A stretch of DNA of 38,689 nt from Flavobacteriales bacterium (GTDB lineage: Bacteria > Bacteroidota > Bacteroidia > Flavobacteriales > Flavobacteriaceae): the NCBI GenBank assembly GCA_004213965.1, contig SGZI01000004.1, positions 1-38,689 of the forward strand, written 5' to 3'. Below, piece by piece: positions 23,906 through 31,642 of this stretch (positions are counted from its first letter, which is position 1; every line of letters starts with the position of its first letter). The notes beneath the pieces are model-generated. The model had not been told where the DNA came from. It did no database searches and saw only the letters and a list, made by a program, of their open reading frames with translations. A program made the translations under genes and the position numbers.

Positions 23906-24930
23906 TGTCTTTTAAAAACAAACAAAAAACCCCTTATAAATTTGCCTTGGTTACTGCAGGATTAATAGGCATTACAAGTTATTTGATTCTTTTATTATTT
24001 GCATCTACCTCTATAATTCCTTCAGTATTGATTTTTGCAATTTCTTTTTTAATAATCCAATATAGAATGCGAAACTTTCTATTTCAAAGGTTTAAGGAGT
24101 TATATCAAGATCTTGAAATGTTAGATTCACCAAAAATCACCAAATCTTCTGTTTCAACAGACATGAATTCTTTAATGGAAAAAATTGAAGAATTTGCAAA
24201 AGACAAAAAAATAGAAATTGAATCATTAAAGTCTCAAGAACAATACAGAAAAGAATTTATAGGAAATGTAGCACATGAACTTAAGACACCAATTTTTACA
24301 ATTCAAGGATATATTTCAAATTTATTGGATGGAGCAATGGATGATAAAGCTCTTTTAGATAAATATTTAAAAAACACTGATAATAGTATTGAAAGACTAA
24401 TTTATATCATTAAGGATCTAGATTTAATTACCCAATTAGAATCTTCAACTATGAACTTGAATATTTCCAGTTTTAATATAATAGATTTAATTAATAATGT
24501 TTTTGTTCAACTGGAAATTAAATCAAAAGAAAAAAACATAAAATTATTTTTTGATAAGAAATATGATGAAAAATTTTTAGTAGAAGCAGATAAGGTAAGA
24601 ATTGAACAGGTAATAACTAATTTATTAGTTAATTCTATAAATTATGGCAGTAAAAATGGTAGTACTGAAGTTAGTATTAGTGTTTTGAAAGAAAAAAAGT
24701 TTATTGTTAGAATGACGGACAATGGAGAAGGTATTTCTAAAGAACATTTGCCTAGATTATTTGAGAGATTTTACAGAGTTGATGTTAGCAGAAGTAGAAG
24801 TCATGGTGGTTCTGGCTTAGGCCTTGCAATTGTTAAGCACATTATTGATGCTCACAATGAAAATATATTTGTCAATTCTGAACCTGGAGTTGGCAGTGAA
24901 TTTTCTTTTACTCTACAAAAGTCTTTTTAA
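23905..24930 (+). CDS. Sensor histidine kinase (RprX/PhoR-like)
   Basis: A 341-residue kinase and cognate partner of the upstream regulator. Two adjacent membrane helices (about 13-32 and 37-52) with almost no periplasmic loop suggest intramembrane or cytoplasmic sensing. There is no HAMP or PAS that I can see; a helical linker leads to the HisKA box FIGNVAHELKTPIFTIQGY (H124), then a HATPase with N243 (ITNLLVNSINYG), TDNGEGIS (271-278) and GGSGLGLAIV (301-310). The start overlaps the regulator's stop by one base. Confidence 0.96.
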   Translation: MSFKNKQKTPYKFALVTAGLIGITSYLILLLFASTSIIPSVLIFAISFLIIQYRMRNFLFQRFKELYQDLEMLDSPKITKSSVSTDMNSLMEKIEEFAKDKKIEIESLKSQEQYRKEFIGNVAHELKTPIFTIQGYISNLLDGAMDDKALLDKYLKNTDNSIERLIYIIKDLDLITQLESSTMNLNISSFNIIDLINNVFVQLEIKSKEKNIKLFFDKKYDEKFLVEADKVRIEQVITNLLVNSINYGSKNGSTEVSISVLKEKKFIVRMTDNGEGISKEHLPRLFERFYRVDVSRSRSHGGSGLGLAIVKHIIDAHNENIFVNSEPGVGSEFSFTLQKSF

Positions 24931-24959
24931 TGATTTTAATTTTTAAATTCAAATAAAAA

Positions 24960-25637
24960 TTGGGAAGTAAAAACAAATTAAAGAGATTTAAAGAAAACGA
25001 GGAGTTTAAGAATGTTTTTCAGCCTTCTAGGGAAGATTTAGTTTCCAATAATTTTAATTATAAAGGCAATTGGAATGAATTAGTTTTTAAAAACAACAAT
25101 CCTATAGTAGTAGAGCTGGGCTGTGGTAAAGGAGAATATTCTGTAGGATTAGCAAAGATGTTTCCTAAAAAAAATTTTATCGGAATTGATATCAAAGGAG
25201 CTAGATTTTGGAAAGGCGCTAAAATTTCTTTAACAGAAAACATTAACAATGTGGTCTTTATCAGGGCACAAATCGAGTTAATAGAAAATATTTTTGATAA
25301 AAAGGAAGTAGATGAAATATGGATTACTTTTCCAGATCCCCAAATTAAATATAAGCGAAACAAACATAGACTAGTAAATATTGATTTTATTGACAGGTAT
25401 AAAAATATTTTAATTAAGGATGGAAAAATAAATTTAAAAACTGACAGTGAGTTTTTACACGGCTATTTAATTGGATTAATTCAGGGATTAAATCATGAAA
25501 TAATATATTCAAACCATGATATATACAATCGTTCGGGAGCTCCAATTGAAGCAACTTCAATTCAGACTTATTATGAAAGTCTATTTTTGAAAGAAGGAAA
25601 ATCAATTACTTTTTTAAAATTTAAATTCAGCAATTAA
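24960..25637 (+). CDS. trmB: tRNA (guanine-N7-)-methyltransferase TrmB (TTG start)
   Basis: A 225-residue SAM-dependent methyltransferase making m7G46 in tRNA. The SAM site is VELGCGKGEYSVGLA (51-65), IGIDIKGARFW follows, and the tRNA/active-site motif is WITFPDPQIKYKRNKHRL (121-138). The C-terminal SGAPIEATSIQTYYE is the conserved ending. The start codon is TTG at 24960: the resulting MGSKNKLKRFKENEEFKNVFQP is, as I recall, the standard flavobacterial N-terminus, and no in-frame ATG lies before the SAM motif. This makes it the clearest non-ATG start in the window. It lies 29 bases after the kinase gene. Confidence 0.96.
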   Translation: MGSKNKLKRFKENEEFKNVFQPSREDLVSNNFNYKGNWNELVFKNNNPIVVELGCGKGEYSVGLAKMFPKKNFIGIDIKGARFWKGAKISLTENINNVVFIRAQIELIENIFDKKEVDEIWITFPDPQIKYKRNKHRLVNIDFIDRYKNILIKDGKINLKTDSEFLHGYLIGLIQGLNHEIIYSNHDIYNRSGAPIEATSIQTYYESLFLKEGKSITFLKFKFSN

Positions 25638-25640
25638 TAA

Positions 25641-25976
25641 ATGAATAGTAAAAAAAAATCCTTTTTTGAGGGTGTATATGAAGTGGTAAAAAAAATTCCT
25701 TATGGTAAGGTTACAACATATGGCTTAATTGCAAATTATCTTGGAGCATTTAAAAGCGCTAGAATGGTTGGGTATGCATTGAATTCATCTCACAAATATT
25801 TAGATATCCCTGCCCATAGAGTAGTAAACCGTAATGGTCTTTTGACAGGAAGGCATCATTTTTCAGGCTCTTTGCTTATGCAGGAATTATTAGAAAATGA
25901 GGGTGCCATTGTAATTGAAAATAAAATTGAAAATTTTCATGATATGTTATGGGATCCATCAAGTAAAATTAAATAA
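25641..25976 (+). CDS. Alkyltransferase-like (ATL/MGMT-fold) protein without the acceptor cysteine
   Basis: A 111-residue protein with the DNA-binding fold of O6-alkylguanine-DNA alkyltransferase. The helix-turn-helix with finger Arg is SARMVGYALNSS (R41), the Tyr of the nucleotide flip is in VTTYG (Y27), and the active-site loop reads PAHRV (57-61) where true methyltransferases have PCHRV. Ala58 in place of Cys means no alkyl transfer; like E. coli or yeast ATL it should bind alkylated guanine and flag it for nucleotide excision repair. It starts 3 bases after trmB and is probably co-transcribed. The N-terminal Ada-like domain is absent. Confidence 0.92.
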   Translation: MNSKKKSFFEGVYEVVKKIPYGKVTTYGLIANYLGAFKSARMVGYALNSSHKYLDIPAHRVVNRNGLLTGRHHFSGSLLMQELLENEGAIVIENKIENFHDMLWDPSSKIK

Positions 25977-25987
25977 AGAAATCGTAT

Positions 25988-25995
25988 TATATTTG
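25988..25995 (+). promoter_or_regulatory. -7 promoter box (TATATTTG) for the mrp operon
   Basis: Perfect TAnnTTTG box 15 bases before the mrp start, giving a leader of about 10 bases. Confidence 0.55.
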
Positions 25996-26010
25996 TATAA
26001 ATAAAATCTC

Positions 26011-27120
26011 ATGGAGTTATCAAAAAAATCTATTATTTCATTATTTGAAGGACCTAAATTCAATGAAATTAATATTACCAATGTGGTAATTTTTGATAAT
26101 GAAATTATTATAGATATTACTATTAACAACCCAACACTTCAGGCTAGAAAAAAAGCAGAATCTTTAATTAAAGAAGTCATTTATGCCAGCATTAATGATA
26201 AAATAAGTTTAAAAATTAATACAAAGATTGAGAAACCAATTAATGATTCAAATCAAATTAAAGGGAAACCTATTGCTGGAATTAAGAATATAATTGCAAT
26301 TGCATCTGGAAAAGGAGGTGTTGGAAAATCAACAGTAACTTCTAATATAGCAGTATCCCTAAATAAGATGGGATTTTCAGTAGGAATATTAGATGCTGAT
26401 ATATATGGTCCATCCATTCCAATCATGTTTGATGTTGCTAATTCTAGACCTCAAACTGTTAATATTGATGGAAAAAATAAAATGAAGCCAGTGGAGAGTT
26501 ATGGAATTAAAATTTTATCTATAGGTTTTTTTACAAAGGCTGATCAAGCAGTCATATGGAGAGGCCCTATGGCATCAAAAGCATTGAATCAAATGATTTT
26601 TGATGCTGCTTGGGGAGAATTAGATTTTTTACTTATTGATTTGCCGCCTGGAACAGGAGATATACATCTTAGTATTCTACAGTCCTTGCCTGTAACAGGC
26701 TCTGTGATTGTTAGTACTCCTCAAAATATTGCTTTAGCTGATGCAAGAAAAGGTGTTGCAATGTTTAAACAAGAAAGTATTAATGTACCTGTTTTGGGAA
26801 TTATTGAAAACATGGCTTATTTTACTCCAGAAGAGCTTCCAAAAAATAAATATTATATCTTTGGCAAAGATGGTGCTAAAAATTTAGCAAGTGATTTAAA
26901 TGTGTCATTTTTGGGAAGACTTCCTATAGTCCAAACTATTAGAGAAGCTTCTGATTTTGGACATCCAGTTGCTTTACAAGAGGAATCTATAATTTCTGAT
27001 GCAATTCAAATAATCACAAGAAATATGATTTCAGAACTAGTAAAAAGGAATAAAGATTTGCCAGCATCAGAGGTATTAAAAATTACTACAATGGCAGGAT
27101 GTTCTGCTGTAAATAAATAA
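26011..27120 (+). CDS. Mrp/ApbC-type iron-sulphur carrier ATPase
   Basis: A 369-residue P-loop ATPase of the Mrp/NBP35 family, involved in delivering Fe-S clusters. An N-terminal MIP18/DUF59-like domain (about 1-75) is followed by the deviant Walker A GKGGVGKST (100-108), the ILDADIYGPSIPIMF switch segment, and LLIDLPPGTGDIHLS (Walker B region). The CxxC found before the C-terminus in many Mrp proteins is missing: the place reads ENMAYFTPEELPKNKYYIFG. The end, TMAGCSAVNK, has a single Cys. It is first in an operon with a NifU-like protein (3-base gap) and a ferredoxin reductase-like enzyme. Confidence 0.93.
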   Translation: MELSKKSIISLFEGPKFNEINITNVVIFDNEIIIDITINNPTLQARKKAESLIKEVIYASINDKISLKINTKIEKPINDSNQIKGKPIAGIKNIIAIASGKGGVGKSTVTSNIAVSLNKMGFSVGILDADIYGPSIPIMFDVANSRPQTVNIDGKNKMKPVESYGIKILSIGFFTKADQAVIWRGPMASKALNQMIFDAAWGELDFLLIDLPPGTGDIHLSILQSLPVTGSVIVSTPQNIALADARKGVAMFKQESINVPVLGIIENMAYFTPEELPKNKYYIFGKDGAKNLASDLNVSFLGRLPIVQTIREASDFGHPVALQEESIISDAIQIITRNMISELVKRNKDLPASEVLKITTMAGCSAVNK

Positions 27121-27123
27121 AAT

Positions 27124-27363
27124 ATGAGTAAATCTAATTTAAAAGATAAAATTGAAATTGCATTAGAGGAAATTAGACCTTTTTTGAAAAATGATGGTGG
27201 AGATATTTCATTAATTGAAGTAAAAGGAAATAATGTAACAGTTAGACTTGAAGGAGCCTGTATAGCTTGCTCTGTTAATCAAATGACTTTAAAAACAGGG
27301 GTTGAGATGACAATTAAAAAACATGCTCCTGAGATTGAGAATGTAATAAATATTGGATACTAA
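27124..27363 (+). CDS. NifU-like C-terminal-domain Fe-S scaffold protein
   Basis: A 79-residue stand-alone NifU C-terminal (Nfu) domain. The Fe-S motif is CIAC (C46, C49) in RLEGACIACSVNQMTLKTGVE, and FLKNDGGDISLIEV is the conserved N-terminal strand-helix. Two monomers would hold one 4Fe-4S cluster through paired CxxC motifs. Placement right after mrp fits a scaffold and carrier acting together. It ends 10 bases before the reductase gene. Confidence 0.95.
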   Translation: MSKSNLKDKIEIALEEIRPFLKNDGGDISLIEVKGNNVTVRLEGACIACSVNQMTLKTGVEMTIKKHAPEIENVINIGY

Positions 27364-27373
27364 TCTTTAAATA

Positions 27374-28432
27374 ATGATTAAAACAGATTTAATTATTATT
27401 GGAGCAGGCCCAGTAGGGTTGTTTACAGTTTTTGAAGCAGGATTATTAAAATTAAGATGTCATATAATAGATATACTGCCAAATCCTGGAGGTCAGTGCT
27501 CTGAACTTTATCCCAAAAAACCAATTTATGACATCCCTGGTCATCCAGAAATATTAGCTGGAGATTTGATAGATAATTTATTAAAACAGTGCAGCCAATT
27601 TCAGCCTGGGTTTACACTTGGAGAAAGAGCAGATAAAATCAGCAAGAATTCAGATGGATTATTTACAGTAATTACTGATAAGGGAACTAAACATCAAGCA
27701 CCAGTTGTTGTAATTGCTGGAGGTTTAGGCGGTTTTCAGCCAAGAAAGCCTAGTATAGAAAATATAGAATTATATGAAGAAAAAGGTGTTTCGTATTTTA
27801 TTAAGGATCCATCAATTTATAAGAACAAAAATATATTGATTGCTGGAGGTGGAGATTCTGCTTTAGATTGGACAATAGAACTGGCAAATATTGCTTCAAA
27901 CCTTACTTTAATTCATAGAAGAAATGAATTTAGAGGTGCTTTAGATTCTGTTGAAAAAGTACAGGAACTAAAAAATAAAAATAAAATCAAGCTAATAACT
28001 CCCGCAGAAGTTGTCTCCTTATTTGGAGATAAAAAATTAGAAGGAGTTGAAATTAAAGTTGATAATTCAGAAAATCTAATATTAGATGTTGATTATTTTA
28101 TATCACTTTTTGGATTAACTCCAAAACTAGGACCCATTAATGATTGGGGATTAGAAATAGAAAAAAATTCAATAAAGGTTGATAATACATTAGATTATCA
28201 AACCAATATTCCAGGAATATTTGCAATAGGTGATATTAATACTTATCCAGGTAAATTAAAATTAATTCTATGTGGTTTTCATGAAGCTGCTATGATGTGC
28301 CAATCAGCATATAAAATAATTAATCCAGACAAAAAATTTGTATTAAAGTATACAACAGTTTCAGGGATTAGTGGTTTTGATGGATCAGTAAAAAAAGCTG
28401 CTGACCCACCAGTGAGAAAATCAATAGATTAA
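27374..28432 (+). CDS. Ferredoxin-NADP reductase-like flavoprotein (thioredoxin reductase fold)
   Basis: A 352-residue FAD/NAD(P) enzyme. The FAD site is IIGAGPVGLFTVFEAG (8-23) with GGQCSELYPKKPIYDIPG, and the NAD(P) site is ILIAGGGDSALDW (about 156-168). The C-terminal FAIGDINTYPGKLKLILCGFHEAAMM is the second FAD-contact motif. The redox CxxC of thioredoxin reductase is absent, which places it with YumC-type ferredoxin/flavodoxin-NADP reductases. Third gene of the mrp operon; it could supply electrons for Fe-S assembly. The stop shares a TTAA palindrome with the stop of the convergent DUF3050 gene. Confidence 0.92.
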   Translation: MIKTDLIIIGAGPVGLFTVFEAGLLKLRCHIIDILPNPGGQCSELYPKKPIYDIPGHPEILAGDLIDNLLKQCSQFQPGFTLGERADKISKNSDGLFTVITDKGTKHQAPVVVIAGGLGGFQPRKPSIENIELYEEKGVSYFIKDPSIYKNKNILIAGGGDSALDWTIELANIASNLTLIHRRNEFRGALDSVEKVQELKNKNKIKLITPAEVVSLFGDKKLEGVEIKVDNSENLILDVDYFISLFGLTPKLGPINDWGLEIEKNSIKVDNTLDYQTNIPGIFAIGDINTYPGKLKLILCGFHEAAMMCQSAYKIINPDKKFVLKYTTVSGISGFDGSVKKAADPPVRKSID

Positions 28433-29292
28433 ATTTTAAATTTATAATTAGAGAATTCACTTGAGTATGTCTCTATATCTATATCTGCCTTCATCTGTTC
28501 CCTTCTTTCACTCCAAGATTTATTTTTTTCATTAATGTTATCATAAATAGCATCCCATAAACCAATTCTTTTTTCAAGAGCAATTTTAGAGATCTCCTCA
28601 ATTTCTTTCCATTTTAATGGATCATTATCTGCTAATTCATTAACCATTTGTAATGCCATAGGTCCATGTTCATCTTCATCTAATTCAATATGTCTTTTGA
28701 AGTAGTATATTAATTTAGAAATATCTTTGTTTGTAAAACTCTTTTGAAACTCATCTAAGATTTCATTAAACATGTTTGGAATTAAATTTTCTCTTCCAAA
28801 TGTAAAAATAGCTGCTATTTTGTGAGGTTTTCCTTCTTTAATTATTGAAAAAGTAAATTTCAAAAAGTCTTTAATATTCGGATGAATATTTAAATCATTT
28901 ATTTCATTATCAATATCATTTGATAATGATAATTGAGCTATATATTGTTCAATTGGTTTAGTTTCTGCTCCTATGTCCTTCATTGCATCAATATATAACT
29001 CATAATGACTTTTTCTTTTTCCATCTTGACTTATATCAGTTTCTTCAGCTGTAACAATTTCATTTATTAAATATGCTATTTCAGAATTATTATTTGGCAT
29101 CCATGGAACTTTGGTGCAAGTCAATTGATTTTGAAGTGCTTTTAACAATGACATAAAATCCCACACGGCAAATACATGATTTGATGTAAAGATTTGTAGA
29201 TCTTCTATTGATTTAATCTCTGTATAAAGTTTGTGATTTAGTAATTTTTCTCTTGGCTCTTTAATATAGTCTCGAATTCTCTCTATATTCAT
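28429..29292 (-). CDS. DUF3050 haem-oxygenase-like protein
   Basis: A 287-residue, all-helical protein of family DUF3050, related to haem-oxygenase/TenA folds. Conserved polar residues stand in the positions used for metal binding in haem-oxygenase-like di-iron oxidases: E83/E84 and H96 in TAEETDISQDGKRKSHYELY, E167 in TFGRENLIPNMF, and H200, D204, H208 in RHIELDEDEHG. H20 (NHKLYTEI) corresponds to the proximal-His region of haem oxygenase. So an iron-dependent oxidative role is plausible, but the substrate is unknown. It lies 3 bases after the glutaryl-CoA dehydrogenase gene and is likely co-transcribed. Confidence 0.87.
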   Translation of the reverse strand: MNIERIRDYIKEPREKLLNHKLYTEIKSIEDLQIFTSNHVFAVWDFMSLLKALQNQLTCTKVPWMPNNNSEIAYLINEIVTAEETDISQDGKRKSHYELYIDAMKDIGAETKPIEQYIAQLSLSNDIDNEINDLNIHPNIKDFLKFTFSIIKEGKPHKIAAIFTFGRENLIPNMFNEILDEFQKSFTNKDISKLIYYFKRHIELDEDEHGPMALQMVNELADNDPLKWKEIEEISKIALEKRIGLWDAIYDNINEKNKSWSERREQMKADIDIETYSSEFSNYKFKI

Positions 29293-29295
29293 AAC

Positions 29296-30474
29296 CTACT
29301 TAAAAGCATTTATTCCAGTTATATCCATTCCTGTAATTAATAAATGAATGTCATGTGTACCTTCATAGGTAATTACACTTTCAAGATTCATCATATGTCT
29401 CATAATTGAATAATCTCCTGTAATTCCCATTCCACCAAGAATTTGTCTGGATTCTCTAGCAATTTTGATCGCCATTTCAACATTATTTCTTTTAGCCATT
29501 GATATTTGTGCTGAACTAGCTCTATCTTCATTTTTTAACATACCAAGTCTCCAAGCTAAAAGTTGAGCTTTAGTAATTTCAGTTATCATTTCAGCCAGCT
29601 TTTTTTGTTGTAATTGAAATCCAGCAATAGGTTTGCCAAATTGAACTCTTTCTTTACTATACCTAAGAGCAGTATCGTAGCAGTCCATTGCAGCTCCAAT
29701 TGCACCCCACGCAATGCCATACCTTGCTGAATCTAAACAACCTAAAGGAGCGCCTAGTCCAGATTTGTTAGGAAGTAAATTTTCTTTGGGCACTTTAACA
29801 TCATTAAAAATTAATTCTCCAGTTGCACTTGCTCTTAAAGACCACTTGTTATGGGTTTCAGGAGTACTAAATCCTTCCATACCTCTTTCAACAATAAGCC
29901 CATGAATTCTATCTTCTTCATTTTTTGCCCATACTATTGCTATATCTGCAAATGGAGAGTTTGAAATCCATAGTTTTGCCCCATTCAATAAAAAATGATC
30001 CCCCATATCTTTATAATGAGTAATCATGCCTCCAGGATTTGAACCGTGATCAGGTTCAGTTAAGCCAAAGCAACCCATAAACTCACCAGATGCTAATTTT
30101 GGAAGGTACTTTTTCTTTTGATCTTCACTTCCATACTTCCATATTGGAAACATAACAAGTGATGATTGGACAGATGCAGTTGATCTAATTCCTGAATCAC
30201 CTCTTTCAATTTCTTGCATTATTAAACCATATGAAATTTGATCGAGCCCAGAGCCACCATATTCTTCTGGAATATATGGGCCAAATGCACCTATATCTGC
30301 TAGACCTCTAACTAATTGATCTGGGAACTTTGCATTTTGCGCATATTCTTCAATTATTGGCGAAACAGATTTTTTTACCCATTCACGAGCAGAATCTCTA
30401 ATTAATTTGTGTTCCTCAGTTAATAATTCATCTATGTTATAATAGTCTGGAGCTTGAAATATATCTTGTTTCAT
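29296..30474 (-). CDS. Glutaryl-CoA dehydrogenase-type acyl-CoA dehydrogenase
   Basis: A 392-residue FAD enzyme converting glutaryl-CoA to crotonyl-CoA and CO2. Evidence for this member of the acyl-CoA dehydrogenases: GIRSTASVQSSLVM (R97 matches the Arg binding the glutaryl carboxylate), FGLTEPDHGSNPGGM, and catalytic glutamate E371 in ITYEGTHDIHLL. The start is placed at 30474 (MKQDIFQAPDYY) because a TAAATTTG promoter box at 30502-30495 would begin transcription near the further-upstream ATG at 30492. It probably works in lysine/tryptophan degradation, consistent with the saccharopine dehydrogenase elsewhere in the window. DUF3050 follows after 3 bases. Confidence 0.94.
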   Translation of the reverse strand: MKQDIFQAPDYYNIDELLTEEHKLIRDSAREWVKKSVSPIIEEYAQNAKFPDQLVRGLADIGAFGPYIPEEYGGSGLDQISYGLIMQEIERGDSGIRSTASVQSSLVMFPIWKYGSEDQKKKYLPKLASGEFMGCFGLTEPDHGSNPGGMITHYKDMGDHFLLNGAKLWISNSPFADIAIVWAKNEEDRIHGLIVERGMEGFSTPETHNKWSLRASATGELIFNDVKVPKENLLPNKSGLGAPLGCLDSARYGIAWGAIGAAMDCYDTALRYSKERVQFGKPIAGFQLQQKKLAEMITEITKAQLLAWRLGMLKNEDRASSAQISMAKRNNVEMAIKIARESRQILGGMGITGDYSIMRHMMNLESVITYEGTHDIHLLITGMDITGINAFK

Positions 30475-30494
30475 ATTACAAATATTATGCAATG

Positions 30495-30502
30495 CAAATT
30501 TA
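30495..30502 (-). promoter_or_regulatory. -7 promoter box (TAAATTTG) for the glutaryl-CoA dehydrogenase gene
   Basis: Minus-strand TAAATTTG at 30502-30495. It decides the start codon in favour of 30474, giving a leader of about 15 bases. Confidence 0.5.
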
Positions 30503-30554
30503 GTTAATGCTTAGTTAAGTTTAAATATTTTTTATAATAAAATTATTCAAACAA

Positions 30555-31640
30555 TTATTTCTTATTAATAAAATTAGAAATTAAATTATGGAAATGATGA
30601 ACTCCTTTTTCTTTAGTTGGAGAAAATCTACCTGTTTTATAAAATGATGAATTTACTCCTTTTTGAACATTTTGAACCACATATTCATCCTCCATTTCAA
30701 CTTTATCTAAATCCCCGCTAGCACCCATATTTAATTTAGATTTATCAAAGACATATGATCTGAAAATAATTTTTGTATGAGAAATGGCTTGAGGTTTAAC
30801 TAGATTAACTGATATTCCCCAAGGATAAATATTTAACATTAGATTTGGAAAAACCCAATAATAATATGCAGCTATTTTCTTTCCACTATCTATATGGTCT
30901 TTGGGAAAGGAAAAACAATCTTCATCTCCAGATGCATAGCCAATTTGAAGATTAAAATAATCATAGATTTCTGTATCATAATTTTCATAATCTAGAACTT
31001 CATTTAAATCTTTATGTACAAATGGTACATGGAATCCTTCAAGATAATTATCACAATATAAAGCCCAATGCGCATCTATTTCATAATTTTTTGAGAGTGA
31101 TCCTTGAAGTAGCAATTTATTAAGTGGTAGGAATCCGATTCTATCTTCAATTTGATTTAAGACATCATTTAAATCAAATGATGGATTTAAACCAACAAAA
31201 AGCAATCCATGCCAGTTGATTAATGGAAATCTATGAAGATTATCACATTCTCTAGGAAAATTTAATGTTTTATCAAATTCTGGCATATATTCAAACTTAC
31301 CTTCATTATTAAATCTTCTTCCATGATATTTACATATTATTTTTTTGGCTGTGACAGGTTCATCAATTAAAATATTACCTCTATGTGAACATACATTGCT
31401 TATACAATTGATTTTTTTATCTTCTGACCTAGTTAATAATATTGGTTCTGTAAGATAGTTTTCTAAAAGGGTTATTGGGTAGACAGAGTTTTTATTAATA
31501 ACATTTTCATCACCAATCCATTGCCAGGATTTTAAAAATAATTTATCTTTTAAAAGTTCAAAAGTCTCAGAATTTTTATAAAATGATGCAGGCAATGTCT
31601 CAGCCTTTGTAATATCAGAATCTATAAAAATTTTATTCAT
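30555..31640 (-). CDS. Rieske non-haem iron oxygenase, alpha-subunit type
   Basis: A 361-residue oxygenase component. The N-terminal Rieske 2Fe-2S domain has C84-S-H86 and C103-K-Y-H106 (VCSHRGNILID...KKIICKYHGRRF). The C-terminal catalytic domain has the bridging D197 and the mononuclear iron ligands H204 and H209 (CDNYLEGFHVPFVHKD). The length and SHRGN motif recall choline/carnitine monooxygenase-type enzymes; the substrate is not determinable, and no reductase is adjacent. It begins 2 bases after rimM and so appears to be read from the rpsP-rimM transcript, an unexpected place for an oxygenase. Confidence 0.93.
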   Translation of the reverse strand: MNKIFIDSDITKAETLPASFYKNSETFELLKDKLFLKSWQWIGDENVINKNSVYPITLLENYLTEPILLTRSEDKKINCISNVCSHRGNILIDEPVTAKKIICKYHGRRFNNEGKFEYMPEFDKTLNFPRECDNLHRFPLINWHGLLFVGLNPSFDLNDVLNQIEDRIGFLPLNKLLLQGSLSKNYEIDAHWALYCDNYLEGFHVPFVHKDLNEVLDYENYDTEIYDYFNLQIGYASGDEDCFSFPKDHIDSGKKIAAYYYWVFPNLMLNIYPWGISVNLVKPQAISHTKIIFRSYVFDKSKLNMGASGDLDKVEMEDEYVVQNVQKGVNSSFYKTGRFSPTKEKGVHHFHNLISNFINKK

Positions 31641-31642
31641 AA

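Noticed and set aside
22091..24930. LuxE-like gene plus two-component pair as a new quorum-sensing or signalling cluster.
   Set aside because: The genes are divergent, no synthase or receptor for an acyl signal is visible, and each type is also common alone in flavobacteria; kept only as a separate observation on the LuxE-like gene.
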